Of a stretch of 64,000 nt of DNA, positions 28,910 to 39,641 are shown piece after piece (positions within the stretch are counted from its first letter, which is position 1; the number at the start of each line of letters is the position of its first letter). Under the pieces are notes generated by a model, which was not told the DNA's origin, ran no database searches, and was given only the letters and a program-made list of their open reading frames with translations. Origin of the DNA: Burkholderiales bacterium (GTDB lineage Bacteria; Pseudomonadota; Gammaproteobacteria; Burkholderiales; Burkholderiaceae_C); contig JACRNC010000003.1 of assembly GCA_016219375.1 (NCBI GenBank), positions 62,001 to 126,000 of the forward strand, in the 5' to 3' direction. The position numbers and the translations under genes are program-made.

Positions 28910-29100
28910 GACAAGCATCCTCAGGAATATGACAGCAACCCGGCATTGTTGCGCTGCAGGCCTGGGCGGGCATCAGGGAAAGGACGGGCTGATGACGGCC
29001 CGACGCCGCCTGGCACCGCGCGATGGTGCCCCCGCCCCGCGCGTGACCGCATCGAGGGCAGTCGGCAGGCCTCGTGGGCGGGCCCCTTCGACAGGCATAA

Positions 29101-29135
29101 GAAAAAGAGGCCCGCCAGGTCTCCCCGGCGGGCCT
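29101..29135 (-). terminator. intrinsic terminator of acnB
   Basis: On the minus strand the stem AGGCCCGCC/GGCGGGCCT (29108-29116 with 29127-29135) is followed by CTTTTTCTT. It lies 29 nt after the acnB stop. Confidence 0.88.
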
Positions 29136-29163
29136 TCCGATCAGCGCAGGCTGGTCGTGAGCG

Positions 29164-31767
29164 TCAGACGGACACGGACTTGGCGGTCTCCGCGTACTCC
29201 TCGATCTGGTCGAAGTTCATGTAGCGGTAGATCTTGGCCTTGTCCTTGTCGACCACGCCCATCTCGGCCAGGTACTCGGCCGGCGTGGGCAGCTTGCCCA
29301 GCTTGGAGGCGATGGCGGCCAGCTCGGCCGAGCCGAGGAACACGTTGGTGTTCTTGCCCAGGCGGTTGGGGAAGTTGCGGGTGGAGGTCGAGATGACGGT
29401 CGCACCTTCCTTGACCTGCGCCTGGTTGCCCATGCACAGCGAGCAGCCCGGCATCTCGGTGCGAGCGCCGGCCGTGCCGAAGGTGTTGTAGAAGCCTTCC
29501 TTGGTCAGCTCGGCGGCGTCCATCTTGGTCGGCGGGGCCACCCACAGGCGCACCGGGATGTCCTTCTTGCCTTCCAGCAGCTTGCCGGCCGCGCGGAAGT
29601 GGCCGATGTTGGTCATGCACGAGCCGATGAAGGCCTCGTCGATCTGGGTGCCGGCCACTTCGGACAGGAACTTGGCATCGTCCGGGTCGTTGGGGCAGCA
29701 GACGATGGGCTCCTTGATGTCGTCGAGGTTGATCTCGATGACGGCGGCGTACTCGGCGTCCTTGTCGGCCTCCAGCAGCTCGGGCTTGGCCAGCCAGGCT
29801 TCCATCGCCTTGATGCGGCGCTCCAGCGTGCGGGCGTCTTGGTAGCCGTCGGCGATCATGTTCTTCATGAGCACGATGTTCGAGTTCATGTACTCGATGA
29901 TCGGCTCCTTGTTGAGCTTGATCGTGCAGCCGGCGGCCGAGCGCTCGGCCGAGGCGTCGGACAGCTCGAACGCCTGCTCCACCTTCAGCTCCGGCAGGCC
30001 CTCGATCTCCAGGATGCGGCCGGAGAAGATGTTCTTCTTGCCTTGCTTGGCCACCGTCAGCAGGCCGGCCTTGATGGCGTACAGCGGGATGGCATGCACC
30101 AGGTCACGCAGGGTGACGCCGGGCTGCATCTTGCCGGTGAAGCGCACCAGCACCGACTCGGGCATGTCCAGCGGCATCACGCCGGTGGCCGCACCGAAAG
30201 CCACCAGGCCCGAGCCGGCCGGGAAGGAGATGCCGATCGGGAAGCGGGTGTGCGAGTCGCCGCCGGTGCCCACGGTGTCGGGCAGCAGCAGGCGGTTGAG
30301 CCAAGAGTGGATCACGCCGTCGCCCGGGCGCAGGGCCACGCCGCCACGGGTGCTGATGAAGGCCGGCAGCTCGCGGTGCATCTTCACGTCCACGGGCTTG
30401 GGATAGGCCGCGGTGTGGCAGAAAGACTGCATCACCAGGTCGGCGCTGAAACCCAGGCAGGCCAGGTCCTTGAGCTCGTCGCGGGTCATCGGGCCGGTGG
30501 TGTCCTGCGAGCCGACCGTGGTCATCTTGGGCTCGCAGTAGGTGCCCGGGCGGATGCCTTGCTGGTTGCCGCCGACAACGGGCAGGCCGCAGGCCTTGCC
30601 GACCATCTTCTGCGCCAGGGTGTAGCCCTTGCCCGTGTCCTTGGGCGCCTGCGGCAGGCGGAACAGGGTGGAGGCGGGCAGGCCCAGGAACTCGCGCGCC
30701 TTGCCGGTCAGCGAGCGGCCGATGATCAGGTTGATGCGGCCGCCGGCGCGCACTTCATCGAGCAGCACCTGCGACTTGAGCTGGAAGGTGGCGGCGACCT
30801 GACCGCCCTTCTCGATCTTGCCGTCGTAGGGGTAGACGTCGATCACGTCACCCATCTCGAAGGCGGACACGTCCACCTCGATGGGCAGCGAGCCGGAGTC
30901 TTCCTGGGTGTTGAAGAAGATCGGGGCGATCTTGCCGCCCAGGGTGACGCCGCCGAAGCGCTTGTTGGGCACGAAGGGGATGTCTTCGCCCGTGGCCCAG
31001 ATCACGCTGTTGGTGGCGGACTTGCGGGACGAGCCGGTGCCGACCACGTCGCCGACGTAGGCCACCAGGTGGCCCTTCTTCTTCAGGTCTTCGATGAACT
31101 GGATGGGGCCGCGCTTGCCGTCCTCTTCCGGCTTGAAGGCCGCGTCGGGGCGCGTGTTCTTCAGCATGGCGAGGTAGTGCATCGGGATGTCCGGGCGGCT
31201 CCAGGCATCCGGGGCGGGCGACAGGTCGTCGGTGTTGGTCTCGCCGGGCACCTTGAAGACGGTGACGGTGATCTTCTTGGCGACTTCGGGGCGGCTGGTG
31301 AACCACTCGGCGTCGGCCCAGGACTGCATGACGGCCTTGGCGTTCGCGTTGCCGGCCTTGCACAGCTCGGCCACGTCATGGAAGGCGTCGAACATCAGCA
31401 GGGTCTTCTTCAGGCCCTCGGCGGCGACCGTGCCCACTTCAGCGTCGGACAGCAGGTCGATCAGCGGCTTGACGTTGTAGCCGCCGACCATGGTGCCCAG
31501 CAGCTCGGTGGCCTTGGCGCGAGAGATCAGCGCGGTCTTGACGTCGCCGTGGGCGACGGCGGCCAGGAAGGAGGCCTTGACCTTGGCGGCGTCGTCCACG
31601 CCCGGCGGCACGCGGTGCGTCAGCAGGTCGACCAGGAAGGCCTCTTCGCCGGCCGGCGGGTTCTTGATCAGCTCGATCAGCTCGGCCGTCTGCTTGGCAT
31701 CCAGGGGCAGGGGTGGGATGCCGAGGGCGGCACGCTCGGCGACGTGTTGGCGATAGGCTTGCAGCAT
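29164..31767 (-). CDS. acnB: bifunctional aconitate hydratase 2 / 2-methylisocitrate dehydratase
   Basis: 867 aa, the AcnB size. The N-terminal helical repeat domain starts [20 protein letters not shown], followed by the mobile domain ([20 protein letters not shown]) and the three catalytic domains, with the 4Fe-4S ligand cysteines in [11 protein letters not shown] and [12 protein letters not shown]. It interconverts citrate and isocitrate in the TCA cycle and can also hydrate 2-methylaconitate. An AGGAG site precedes the ATG at 31767. The promoter region carries an 18-bp palindrome that also occurs beside the GntR gene 9 kb away. It is transcribed alone, with terminators on both sides. Confidence 0.97.
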   Translation of the reverse strand: MLQAYRQHVAERAALGIPPLPLDAKQTAELIELIKNPPAGEEAFLVDLLTHRVPPGVDDAAKVKASFLAAVAHGDVKTALISRAKATELLGTMVGGYNVKPLIDLLSDAEVGTVAAEGLKKTLLMFDAFHDVAELCKAGNANAKAVMQSWADAEWFTSRPEVAKKITVTVFKVPGETNTDDLSPAPDAWSRPDIPMHYLAMLKNTRPDAAFKPEEDGKRGPIQFIEDLKKKGHLVAYVGDVVGTGSSRKSATNSVIWATGEDIPFVPNKRFGGVTLGGKIAPIFFNTQEDSGSLPIEVDVSAFEMGDVIDVYPYDGKIEKGGQVAATFQLKSQVLLDEVRAGGRINLIIGRSLTGKAREFLGLPASTLFRLPQAPKDTGKGYTLAQKMVGKACGLPVVGGNQQGIRPGTYCEPKMTTVGSQDTTGPMTRDELKDLACLGFSADLVMQSFCHTAAYPKPVDVKMHRELPAFISTRGGVALRPGDGVIHSWLNRLLLPDTVGTGGDSHTRFPIGISFPAGSGLVAFGAATGVMPLDMPESVLVRFTGKMQPGVTLRDLVHAIPLYAIKAGLLTVAKQGKKNIFSGRILEIEGLPELKVEQAFELSDASAERSAAGCTIKLNKEPIIEYMNSNIVLMKNMIADGYQDARTLERRIKAMEAWLAKPELLEADKDAEYAAVIEINLDDIKEPIVCCPNDPDDAKFLSEVAGTQIDEAFIGSCMTNIGHFRAAGKLLEGKKDIPVRLWVAPPTKMDAAELTKEGFYNTFGTAGARTEMPGCSLCMGNQAQVKEGATVISTSTRNFPNRLGKNTNVFLGSAELAAIASKLGKLPTPAEYLAEMGVVDKDKAKIYRYMNFDQIEEYAETAKSVSV

Positions 31768-31795
31768 GGAAGAGGCTCCTGTGTGAGGCGCAGTG

Positions 31796-31818
31796 ATTTT
31801 AAGTCTTATATAAGACAT
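31796..31818 (-). promoter_or_regulatory. acnB promoter with GntR-type palindromic operator
   Basis: The palindrome core GTCTTATATAAGAC (31803-31816) immediately precedes, on the minus strand, a -10-like TAAAAT (complement of 31796-31801), so a bound protein would occupy the spacer and -35 area. The same 14-bp core, within ATGTCTTATATAAGACAT, lies at 40822-40839 next to the GntR regulator gene. Repression of acnB by that regulator is inferred. Confidence 0.7.
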
Positions 31819-31907
31819 AAGGGCGGGCTACCCCAGTGTCCTGCTGGGTGCAGCGGCCGGCGGGCCGCATCAGCATGCGTTGGGCACGCTTGCGGCGTGC
31901 CGGCCCG

Positions 31908-31941
31908 TAAAGCAAACGGCCGGCGCTGCTGGCGCCGGCCG
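31908..31941 (-). terminator. minus-strand terminator of the 32.0-kb hypothetical gene
   Basis: Stem CGGCCGGCGC/GCGCCGGCCG (31917-31926 with 31932-31941), followed on the minus strand by TTTGCTTTAC. A second hairpin GGCACGC/GCGTGCC sits at 31883-31901. Confidence 0.7.
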
Positions 31942-31960
31942 CCTGGACTGCGGACGATCT

Positions 31961-32452
31961 TCAGTTGCCGAACAGCGACGGCGTGTTCTGCGGGTTGAGC
32001 TTGGCTTCGTCCAGCGCAGCCTGCTGCGCCTCATGCACGCAGGCATCGACGATGCGCTGGCCGGTGCGGGTGTTGAGCAGCATCGACTTGAAGGCGATCT
32101 GCAGCAGCATGGCCTGGCCGCGGGTGTCTTCGATGCGCAGTGCGCCGGTGGACGACAGCACCGGGCGCATGACCCAGGTCTGCTGCTTGAACTTCAGGTT
32201 CAGGTAGCCGGGATTGGCGTCGTTGCGGTCGAGCATCAGCTCCTGGCCGAACTCGCACAGGTAGCGGCCCACGTGGGCGCGCTTGGCAGCTTCGATCTGC
32301 TCGTCGCTGGCCGGGGCCAGCGGCGTGGCCAGCGACTGCGTCTCGGCGGCCTGGGGCTTGGCCGCGCGGGTCTTCTTGGTCGCTGCAGACGACACGCCCG
32401 GCAGCGCCATGCAGGCCGCCAGTAGCAGGCAGGTGAGAGTGGAACGATTCAT
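31961..32452 (-). CDS. periplasmic hypothetical protein with two cysteines (MliC-like pattern)
   Basis: 163 aa with a signal peptide (MNRSTLTCLLLAACMALPGV, cleavage after SSA). The mature part begins with a basic, Ala-rich linker, then RYLCEFGQELMLDRND, then QTWVMRPVLSSTGALRIED and a final Cys in RIVDACVHEAQ. The pattern of a cysteine near RYxC, a WxM/L strand and GA-(L)R resembles the C-type lysozyme inhibitor (MliC) fold, but this is a loose likeness seen by eye. The start at 32452 is preferred to an upstream ATG because the signal peptide begins there. It stands between acnB and prpF with its own terminator. Confidence 0.6.
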   Translation of the reverse strand: MNRSTLTCLLLAACMALPGVSSAATKKTRAAKPQAAETQSLATPLAPASDEQIEAAKRAHVGRYLCEFGQELMLDRNDANPGYLNLKFKQQTWVMRPVLSSTGALRIEDTRGQAMLLQIAFKSMLLNTRTGQRIVDACVHEAQQAALDEAKLNPQNTPSLFGN

Positions 32453-32513
32453 GACTTCCTCCACAGGTGTCTGGGCCGGCCCGGCCGGCCGGGTAATGCG
32501 CCCGCGATGCGGA

Positions 32514-33707
32514 TCAGAACGCGTCGCTGGGCACGCGGACCCAGCCTTCCATGAGCACGCGGGCGCTGCGGCTCATGACGGCCTTGGTGACTTTCCAGTC
32601 GCGGTCCACCTGGCGGGCCTCAGCCCCGACGCGCAGCGTGCCCGACGGGTGGCCGAAGCGCACCGCGTCATGGGCCCGGCCGCCGGCGGCCAGGCTCACC
32701 AGTGTGCCCGGAATCGCCGCGGCCGTGCCGATGGCCACGGCAGCCGTGCCCATCATGGCGTGATGTAGTTTGCCCATGGACAGGGCACGCACCAGCAGGT
32801 CGATGTCGCCGGCTGCGATGCGCTTGCCGCTGGAGGCGGTGTAGTCGGCCGGCGGCGCGACGAAGGCGATCTTCGGCGTGTGCTGTCGGCTGGCGGCCTC
32901 CTCCACATGGCGGATCAGGCCCATGCGCACCGCGCCATACGCGCGGATGAGCTCGAACATCGCCAGCGCCTTGGGGTCGCCGTTGATCTGCTCCTGCAGC
33001 TCGCAGCCGGTGTAGCCGATGTCGGCGGCGTTGACGAAGATGGTCGGGATGCCGGCGTTGATCAGCGTGGCCTTGAGCGTGCCGATGCCCGGCACCTCCA
33101 GGTCGTCGACCAGGTTGCCGGTGGGGAACATCGCGCCGCCGCTGTCGCCTTCGCCTTCATCGGCCGGGTCCAGGAACTCCAGCTGCACCTCGGCAGCCGG
33201 GAAGGTGACGCCGTCGAGCTCGAAGCTGCCGGTCTCCTGCACCTGCCCGCCGGTGATGGGCACGTGGGCGATGATGGTCTTGCCGATGTTGGCCTGCCAG
33301 ATGCGCACGGTGCAGACGCCATCGGCCGGGATGCGCGCGGCCTCGATCAGCCCGGCCTGGATGGCGAACGAGCCCACGGCCGAGGACAGGTTGCCGCAGT
33401 TGCCCGACCAGTCCACGAAGGCTTGGTCGATGGACACCTGGCCGAAGAGGTAGTCCACGTCATGGTCCGGCCGGGTGCTCCTGGACAGGATGACCGTCTT
33501 GCTGGTGCTGGACGTGGCGCCGCCCATGCCGTCGATCTGCTTGCCGTACGGGTCCGGGCTGCCGATGACGCGCAGCAACAGCTGGTCGCGTGCCGGGCCG
33601 GGCACCTGGCAGCGCTCGGGCAGGTCCTGCAGGCGGAAGAAGACGCCCTTGCTGGTGCCGCCGCGCATGTAGGTCGCGGGGATCTTGATCTGCGGCGCGT
33701 GGGCCAT
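32514..33707 (-). CDS. prpF: 2-methylaconitate cis-trans isomerase PrpF
   Basis: 397 aa. It opens with IPATYMRGGTSKGVFFRLQD, a near-invariant PrpF segment, and includes DWSGNCGNLSSAVGSFAI and the isomerase-fold half AADIGYTGCELQEQ. PrpF works with AcnD to turn 2-methylcitrate into 2-methylisocitrate in propionate breakdown. It lies 12 nt after acnD on the minus strand, as expected for the acnD/prpF version of the pathway (instead of prpD). Confidence 0.96.
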   Translation of the reverse strand: MAHAPQIKIPATYMRGGTSKGVFFRLQDLPERCQVPGPARDQLLLRVIGSPDPYGKQIDGMGGATSSTSKTVILSRSTRPDHDVDYLFGQVSIDQAFVDWSGNCGNLSSAVGSFAIQAGLIEAARIPADGVCTVRIWQANIGKTIIAHVPITGGQVQETGSFELDGVTFPAAEVQLEFLDPADEGEGDSGGAMFPTGNLVDDLEVPGIGTLKATLINAGIPTIFVNAADIGYTGCELQEQINGDPKALAMFELIRAYGAVRMGLIRHVEEAASRQHTPKIAFVAPPADYTASSGKRIAAGDIDLLVRALSMGKLHHAMMGTAAVAIGTAAAIPGTLVSLAAGGRAHDAVRFGHPSGTLRVGAEARQVDRDWKVTKAVMSRSARVLMEGWVRVPSDAF

Positions 33708-33719
33708 GCGGATGCTCCT

Positions 33720-36338
33720 TCAGGCGGCCTTCTGCGTGGCCAGGAAGTCCTGGGCGAAGCGCTGCAGCACGCCGCCGGCTTCGTACACGGACACTTCCTC
33801 GGCCGTATCCAGCCGGCAGGTCATCGGCACGCGCAGCACCTCGCCGCTCTTGCGGCGGATGACCAGCGTGAGGTCGGTGCGCGGCTTGAGCGCGCCTTCG
33901 ACGTCGTAGGTCTCGGTGCCGTCCAGGCCCAGGGTCAGCCGCGTGGTGCCCGGCTTGAACTCCAGCGGCAGCACGCCCATGCCGATCAGGTTGGTGCGGT
34001 GGATGCGCTCGAAGCCCTCAGCCGCGATCACCTCCACGCCCGCCAGGCGCACGCCCTTGGCTGCCCAGTCGCGCGAGGAGCCCTGGCCGTAGTCGGCGCC
34101 GGCGATGATGATCAGCGGCTGCTTGCGCTCGATGTAGGTCTCGATGGCCTCCCACATGCGCATCACGCTGCCGTCGGGCTCGACACGGGCGAGCGAGCCA
34201 GCCTTCACGCTGCCGTCGGCATTGCGCACCATCTCGTTCTTCAGCGTGGGGTTGGCGAAGGTGGCGCGCATCGCGGTCAGGTGGTCGCCGCGGTGGGTGG
34301 CGTAGGAGTTGAAGTCCTCCTCCGGCAGGCCCATCTTGTGCAGGTACTCGCCCGCCGCGCTGTTCATCAGGATGGCGTTGGACGGCGAGAGGTGATCGGT
34401 GGTGATGTTGTCCGGCAGGATGGCCAGCGGCCGCATGCCCTTGAGGCTGCGGGGGTTGGCTGCCAGTGCACCCACGCCCTCGGTGTCCCAGTAGGGCGGG
34501 CGGCGGATGTAGGTGGACTGCGGCCGCCAGTCGTACTGCGGGCTCACGGCCGAGCCGTCGTCCTGGCGGATGGCGAACATCGGCTCGTAGACCGCGCGGA
34601 ACATCTCCGGCTTGACGCTGGCCTTGACGATGGCGTCGATCTCCTCGTCGCTGGGCCAGATGTCCTTCAGGCGGATTTCCTTGCCGTCCACCACGGTCAA
34701 CACGTCGTTCTCGATGTCGAAGCGCACCGTGCCGGCGATCGCATAGGCCACGACCAGCGGCGGCGAGGCGAGGAAGGCCTGCTTGGCATACGGATGGATG
34801 CGGCCGTCGAAGTTGCGGTTGCCCGACAGCACCGCCGTGGCATACAGGTCGCGGTCGATGATCTCCTGCTGGATCTTGGGATCCAGCGCGCCGGACATGC
34901 CGTTGCAGGTGGTGCAGGCAAAGGCGACGATGCCGAAGCCGAGCTTCTCGAGCTCGGGCAGCAGACCGGCTTCTTTCAGGTAAAGCTCCACCGCCTTGGA
35001 GCCGGGCGCCAGCGACGACTTGACCCAGGGTTTGCGCACCAGGCCCAGCCGGTTGGCGTTGCGCGCCAGCAGGCCGGCGGCGATCACGTTGCGCGGGTTG
35101 GACGTGTTGGTGCAGGACGTGATGGCCGCGATGATCACCGCGCCATCGGGCATGGTGCCTTCACCGGCCGCGGGCATGGACCACTTGCCGGCGATGCCCT
35201 TGGCCGCCAGGTCGGTGGTGGCCACGCGGGCATGCGGGTTGGAGGGGCCGGCCATGTTGCGCACCACGCTGGACAGGTTGAACTCCAGGTTGCGCTCGTA
35301 GACGGCGTCCTTGAGCGTGTCCGACCACAGGCCCGCCGTCTTGGCGTAGGTCTCGACCAGCTTGACCTGCCCGGGCTCGCGGCCGGTGAGCAGCAGGTAG
35401 TCCAGCGTCTGCTCGTCGATGCTGAACATCGCGGCCGTGGCACCGTACTCGGGCGCCATGTTCGAGATGGTGGCGCGGTCGCCGATGGTGAGCTTGGAGG
35501 CACCTTCGCCGTAGAACTCCAGGTAGGCGCCCACCACCTTGCTCTTGCGCAGGAACTCGGTCAGGGCCAGCACCACGTCGGTGGCGGTGATGCCCGGCTG
35601 GCGCTGGCCCGTGAGCTTGACGCCCACGATCTCGGGCAGGCGCATCCACGAGGCGCGGCCCAGCATCACGTTCTCGGCCTCCAGGCCGCCCACGCCGATG
35701 GCGATCACGCCCAGCGCATCGACGTGCGGCGTGTGCGAGTCGGTGCCCACGCAGGTGTCGGGGTAGGCCACGCCGTGGTCCGCATGGATCACGGGCGACA
35801 TCTTCTCCAGGTTGATCTGGTGCATGATGCCGTTGCCCGCGGGGATCACGTCCACGTTGGCGAAGGCCTTTTTGGTCCACTCGATGAAGTGGAAGCGGTC
35901 CTCGTTGCGGCGCTCCTCGATCTCGCGGTTCTTGCGGAAGGCCTCGGGGTCGAAGCCGCCGCACTCCACGGCCAGCGAGTGGTCCACGATCAGCTGCACC
36001 GGCACGACGGGGTTCACCTTGGCCGGGTCGCCCCCCTCCTTGGCGATCGCGTCGCGCAGGCCGGCCAGGTCCACCAGGGCCGTCTGGCCCAGGATGTCGT
36101 GGCAGGCCACGCGCGCCGGGAACCACGGGAAGTCGCGTTCGCGCTTGCGCTCGATGAGCTGCACCAGGCAGTCGCGAATGATGGCCGGATCGGCCCGGCG
36201 CACGATGTTCTCGGCATGCACGCGGGACGTGTAGGGCAGGGTGGCCCAGGCGCCCGGCTGGATGGCCTCAACCGCCTCCTGGGCGTCGAAGTAGTCCAGA
36301 TCGGTGCCGGGCAGGGGCTTGCGGTGGGCGCTGTTCAT
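33720..36338 (-). CDS. acnD: Fe-S-dependent 2-methylcitrate dehydratase AcnD
   Basis: 872 aa, an aconitase A-like enzyme. It begins MNSAHRKPLPGTDLDYFDAQ, and the 4Fe-4S cysteines appear in AAITSCTNTSNPRNV and FACTTCNGMSG. The swivel domain includes GADYGQGSSRDWAAKGVRLA. It dehydrates 2-methylcitrate to 2-methylaconitate, which PrpF isomerises. It is placed between prpF and prpC. A gap of 155 bp separates it from prpC, longer than the other spacings, with no clear terminator. Confidence 0.96.
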   Translation of the reverse strand: MNSAHRKPLPGTDLDYFDAQEAVEAIQPGAWATLPYTSRVHAENIVRRADPAIIRDCLVQLIERKRERDFPWFPARVACHDILGQTALVDLAGLRDAIAKEGGDPAKVNPVVPVQLIVDHSLAVECGGFDPEAFRKNREIEERRNEDRFHFIEWTKKAFANVDVIPAGNGIMHQINLEKMSPVIHADHGVAYPDTCVGTDSHTPHVDALGVIAIGVGGLEAENVMLGRASWMRLPEIVGVKLTGQRQPGITATDVVLALTEFLRKSKVVGAYLEFYGEGASKLTIGDRATISNMAPEYGATAAMFSIDEQTLDYLLLTGREPGQVKLVETYAKTAGLWSDTLKDAVYERNLEFNLSSVVRNMAGPSNPHARVATTDLAAKGIAGKWSMPAAGEGTMPDGAVIIAAITSCTNTSNPRNVIAAGLLARNANRLGLVRKPWVKSSLAPGSKAVELYLKEAGLLPELEKLGFGIVAFACTTCNGMSGALDPKIQQEIIDRDLYATAVLSGNRNFDGRIHPYAKQAFLASPPLVVAYAIAGTVRFDIENDVLTVVDGKEIRLKDIWPSDEEIDAIVKASVKPEMFRAVYEPMFAIRQDDGSAVSPQYDWRPQSTYIRRPPYWDTEGVGALAANPRSLKGMRPLAILPDNITTDHLSPSNAILMNSAAGEYLHKMGLPEEDFNSYATHRGDHLTAMRATFANPTLKNEMVRNADGSVKAGSLARVEPDGSVMRMWEAIETYIERKQPLIIIAGADYGQGSSRDWAAKGVRLAGVEVIAAEGFERIHRTNLIGMGVLPLEFKPGTTRLTLGLDGTETYDVEGALKPRTDLTLVIRRKSGEVLRVPMTCRLDTAEEVSVYEAGGVLQRFAQDFLATQKAA

Positions 36339-36493
36339 GGCAGTGGGGCAGAGAGGCCGGGCGGTGGCCGACCCGGCTGGTTCGGCGCCCCGGTCTGGCG
36401 CGCCGGGGCTGCGGTGTCAGGTCATCCCGGCCGCCTCGTGAGCGGGCGGGAGCGGGACGGCGCGACCGCTGCCGCGCCCATCCCTCGAGCGTC

Positions 36494-37660
36494 TTACTTG
36501 CGATCCTTCAGCGGCACGAAGCTCAGGTTCTCCGGGCCGGTGTAGTTGGCGCTCGGGCGGATGATCTTGCCGTCGATGCGCTGCTCGATGATGTGGGCGC
36601 TCCAGCCGCTGGTGCGCGCGATGACGAACAGCGGCGTGAACATGGCCGTGGGCACGCCCATCATGTGGTAGCTGACGGCCGAGAACCAGTCCAGGTTGGG
36701 GAACATCTTCTTGATTTCCCACATCACGGATTCGAGCCGCTCCGCGATGTCGTACATCTTGGTGTTGCCCTGCTCCTTGGACAGCTCCTCGGCGACCTTC
36801 CTGATCACCACGTTGCGCGGGTCGCTCACCGTGTAGACCGGGTGGCCGAAGCCGATCACCACTTCCTTCTTCTCCACGCGGGCGCGGATGTCGGCCTCGG
36901 CCTCGTCCGGCGTGTCGTAGCGCTTCTGGATCTCGAAGGCCACCTCGTTGGCGCCGCCATGCTTGGGGCCGCGCAGCGCGCCGATGGCACCGCAGATGGC
37001 CGAGAACATGTCCGAGCCGGTGCCGGCGATCACGCGGCCGGTGAAGGTGGAGGCGTTGAACTCGTGCTCGGCGTAGAGGATCAGGCTGGTGTGCATGGCC
37101 CGCACCCAGCTCTCGCGCGGCTTTTCGCCGTGCAGCAGGTGCAGGAAGTGGCCGCCGATGGAGTCGTCATCCGTCTCCACCTCGATGCGCCGGCCGTTGT
37201 GGCTGTAGTGGTACCAGTACAGCAGCATGGAGCCCAGCGAGGCCATCAGCTTGTCGGCGATGTCGCGGGCGCCCGGGTGGTTGTGATCGTCCTTCTCGGG
37301 CGACACGCAGCCCAGCACGGAGACGCCGGTGCGCATCACGTCCATCGGGTGGGCCGAAGGCGGCAGCTGCTCCAGCGCGGCCTTGACCGCGGCCGGCACG
37401 CCGCGCAGGGCCTTGAGCTTGGCCTTGTACGCGGCCAGCTCGGCCACGGTGGGCAGCTTGCCGTGGACCAGCAGGTGGGCGATCTCCTCGAACTCGCAGG
37501 TCGTCGCCACGTCCAGGATGTCGTAGCCGCGGTAGTGCAGGTCGTTGCCGGTGCGGCCGACGGTGCACAGCGCGGTGTTGCCGGCCGCGGTGCCGGACAG
37601 GGCCACGGATTTCTTCGGTTTGAAGCCGGGCGTGGTCGGGGTCTCGGGGGTGGCGCTCAT
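36494..37660 (-). CDS. prpC: 2-methylcitrate synthase
   Basis: 388 aa of the citrate synthase family. The catalytic residues are in [15 protein letters not shown] (His), [15 protein letters not shown] (His) and [16 protein letters not shown] (Asp). The short length and lack of the type II N-terminal beta domain distinguish it from GltA (also in this window). It condenses propionyl-CoA and oxaloacetate. A 45-nt spacer with a GGAG-type binding site separates it from prpB. Confidence 0.96.
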   Translation of the reverse strand: MSATPETPTTPGFKPKKSVALSGTAAGNTALCTVGRTGNDLHYRGYDILDVATTCEFEEIAHLLVHGKLPTVAELAAYKAKLKALRGVPAAVKAALEQLPPSAHPMDVMRTGVSVLGCVSPEKDDHNHPGARDIADKLMASLGSMLLYWYHYSHNGRRIEVETDDDSIGGHFLHLLHGEKPRESWVRAMHTSLILYAEHEFNASTFTGRVIAGTGSDMFSAICGAIGALRGPKHGGANEVAFEIQKRYDTPDEAEADIRARVEKKEVVIGFGHPVYTVSDPRNVVIRKVAEELSKEQGNTKMYDIAERLESVMWEIKKMFPNLDWFSAVSYHMMGVPTAMFTPLFVIARTSGWSAHIIEQRIDGKIIRPSANYTGPENLSFVPLKDRK

Positions 37661-37705
37661 CGAGGGGGTCTCCTGACAGTGGGGCGGTAGGGAGGAGGGA
37701 AGGGC

Positions 37706-38596
37706 TCAGCCCGCCTTCTTCTGGGCGAACAGGGCGTCGAGCTTGTTCTCGAAGTCGTGGTAGCCGATGCGCTCGTAGAGCTCCTCGCGGGTCTGCATCA
37801 GCTCGATCACGTTCTTCTGGTGGCCGTCGCGGCGGATGGCGGTGTAGACCGCCTCGGCCGCCTTGTTCATCGCGCGGAAGGCCGACAGCGGATACAGCAC
37901 CATGCCGGCGCCCGCACCGCGCAGTTCGTCCACGCTGAATAGCGGCGTCTTGCCGAACTCGGTGATGTTGGCCAGCACCGGCACCTTCACCGCATCGGCG
38001 AACTTGCGGTAGGTGGGCAGGTCGTAGGCGGCCTCGGCAAAGATGCCGTCGGCACCGGCTTCCACGCACTTGATGGCCCGCTCGATGGCCGCATCCACGC
38101 CGTGCACCTGGATGGCATCGGTGCGGGCGATCAGGAAGAAGTCCGGGTCGGTCTTGGCATCGGCCGCGGCCTTGACGCGGTCCACCATCTCCTCGGTGGA
38201 GACGATCTCCTTGCCCGGGCGGTGGCCGCAGCGCTTGGCGCCCACCTGGTCCTCGATGTGGCAGGCAGCGGCGCCGAACTTGATCAGGCTCTTGACCGTG
38301 CGCTCGATGTTGAAGGCGCTGGGTCCGAAGCCGGTGTCGATGTCCACCAGCAGCGGCACATCGCACACGTCAGTGATGCGCCGCACGTCGGTCAGCACGT
38401 CGTCGAGCGTGTTGATGCCCAGGTCGGGCAGGCCCAGCGAGCCCGCGGCCACGCCGCCGCCGGACAAGTAGATGGCGCGGAAGCCCGCGCGCTTGGCCAG
38501 CAGGGCATGGTTGGCGTTGATGGCGCCGATCACCTGCAGCGGCGATTCGTCGCGCAGCGCCTGGCGAAAGCGCGCACCGGCGGAGTTGAGGCTCAT
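37706..38596 (-). CDS. prpB: 2-methylisocitrate lyase
   Basis: 296 aa of the isocitrate lyase/PEP mutase family. The metal-binding DIDTGFGPS and the catalytic loop [14 protein letters not shown] are present, as are [10 protein letters not shown] and the typical C-terminal helix [15 protein letters not shown]. It cleaves 2-methylisocitrate to pyruvate and succinate, ending the methylcitrate cycle. Its ATG overlaps the stop of the upstream CitE-like gene by 4 nt, so the two are translationally coupled. Confidence 0.97.
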   Translation of the reverse strand: MSLNSAGARFRQALRDESPLQVIGAINANHALLAKRAGFRAIYLSGGGVAAGSLGLPDLGINTLDDVLTDVRRITDVCDVPLLVDIDTGFGPSAFNIERTVKSLIKFGAAACHIEDQVGAKRCGHRPGKEIVSTEEMVDRVKAAADAKTDPDFFLIARTDAIQVHGVDAAIERAIKCVEAGADGIFAEAAYDLPTYRKFADAVKVPVLANITEFGKTPLFSVDELRGAGAGMVLYPLSAFRAMNKAAEAVYTAIRRDGHQKNVIELMQTREELYERIGYHDFENKLDALFAQKKAG

Positions 38597-39612
38597 TCTG
38601 CTTCCTTGAAAAAGGCGTCCAGCACTTCCTCGGGCAGGGGTTGCCCGGTGCGCCAGGCGCGTTCCAGCACATGCCAGTAATGGCGGTAGCTTGCGCGGTC
38701 GTGCAGCGTGCCGCGCAGCGCGATCGGCCCCCAGCCCGCGGCCAGGCCGGCCAGCAAGATGTCCACCGCATCGTCCACCTCGGCCACCACCGGCGCGAAG
38801 CTCTCGATGATCACGCGGATCTGGTCCGGGTGGATGCTCCACATGCGCGTGTAGCCCAGCTCCTTGGAGGCGCGCGTGGCCGCCTTCTCCAGTGCGCGCG
38901 TCTGCTTGAACTCGGTCACCACGCCGTGCGACGGGGTCTTGCCGTGCGCATGGCAGGCGGCTGCGATCTCCAGCTTGGCGCGCATGACCAGCGGATGGCT
39001 GAACTGGCCGTCCAGCGTCATCGCCGACGCAGGGATCGCCCCGCCGTGGGCTGATACGAAGTCCATCAGACCGAAGGACAGCGACTCCAGCCGCGGCTGG
39101 GCCGCGATCGCCTGCACCTGGGCCACCGCGGCGGGCGATTCGATCAGCGCATGCACCGGGATGCGCCGCTCCAGGCCGTGGCGGTCGCAGGCCGCGTCGA
39201 TCGTGGCGATCGCCCGCTCGGCCACGGCCAGGCTGTCGACCTTGGGGACCATCAGATAGGCCAGCCGCGCGCCGCAGCGGCCCACCAGCGTGTCGACCTC
39301 GTCCTCGAAGCGCGGGTGCGACACCGGGTGCAGCCGCGAGCCGACCCGGTCGAAGCGGTTGGCGGGGCTGTCCACCAGCTCGGCCACCAGCAGGGCATGC
39401 TCGTGCTCGCCGCCTACCGGCGCGCCGTCTTCCAGGTCCAGCGTGACGTCGAACAGCGCATGCTCGGCCAGCCCGCCCTGCAGCGCCAGGCTCTTGCGCA
39501 TGCGCTCCTCCACACCGCTGTAGTGGTCGCACACCGGCAGCATGGGCCGTGGCGGCGCATCGGCGCCGAACAGGGCCAGACGAGGGAGCAGGGAGTCGGA
39601 GGGCAGGTTCAT
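38593..39612 (-). CDS. HpcH/HpaI aldolase / citrate lyase beta-chain (CitE-like) family protein
   Basis: 339 aa, a TIM-barrel lyase. The conserved [13 protein letters not shown] carries the metal ligand Glu-Asp, and [14 protein letters not shown] and [16 protein letters not shown] follow as in CitE and malyl-/citramalyl-CoA lyases. No CoA- or ACP-linked citrate lyase partner genes are present, so citrate lyase is unlikely; a C-C lyase or thioesterase for a malyl- or methylmalyl-type CoA ester fits the metabolic context better, but that is inference. Its 3' end overlaps prpB as ATGA. The start at 39612 ([10 protein letters not shown]) has only a weak binding site; the frame extends to a possible GTG at 39645. 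Confidence 0.75.
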   Translation of the reverse strand: MNLPSDSLLPRLALFGADAPPRPMLPVCDHYSGVEERMRKSLALQGGLAEHALFDVTLDLEDGAPVGGEHEHALLVAELVDSPANRFDRVGSRLHPVSHPRFEDEVDTLVGRCGARLAYLMVPKVDSLAVAERAIATIDAACDRHGLERRIPVHALIESPAAVAQVQAIAAQPRLESLSFGLMDFVSAHGGAIPASAMTLDGQFSHPLVMRAKLEIAAACHAHGKTPSHGVVTEFKQTRALEKAATRASKELGYTRMWSIHPDQIRVIIESFAPVVAEVDDAVDILLAGLAAGWGPIALRGTLHDRASYRHYWHVLERAWRTGQPLPEEVLDAFFKEAE

Positions 39613-39641
39613 GAGGTGAAGGCCGTCTTGAGGCCAGGTGG

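Noticed and set aside
32880-36545. A 1221-codon open frame on the plus strand opposite prpF and acnD
   Set aside because: It is the GC-driven shadow of the two genes on the minus strand; the amino acid content is dominated by G, A, R, H and V and it shows no domain.
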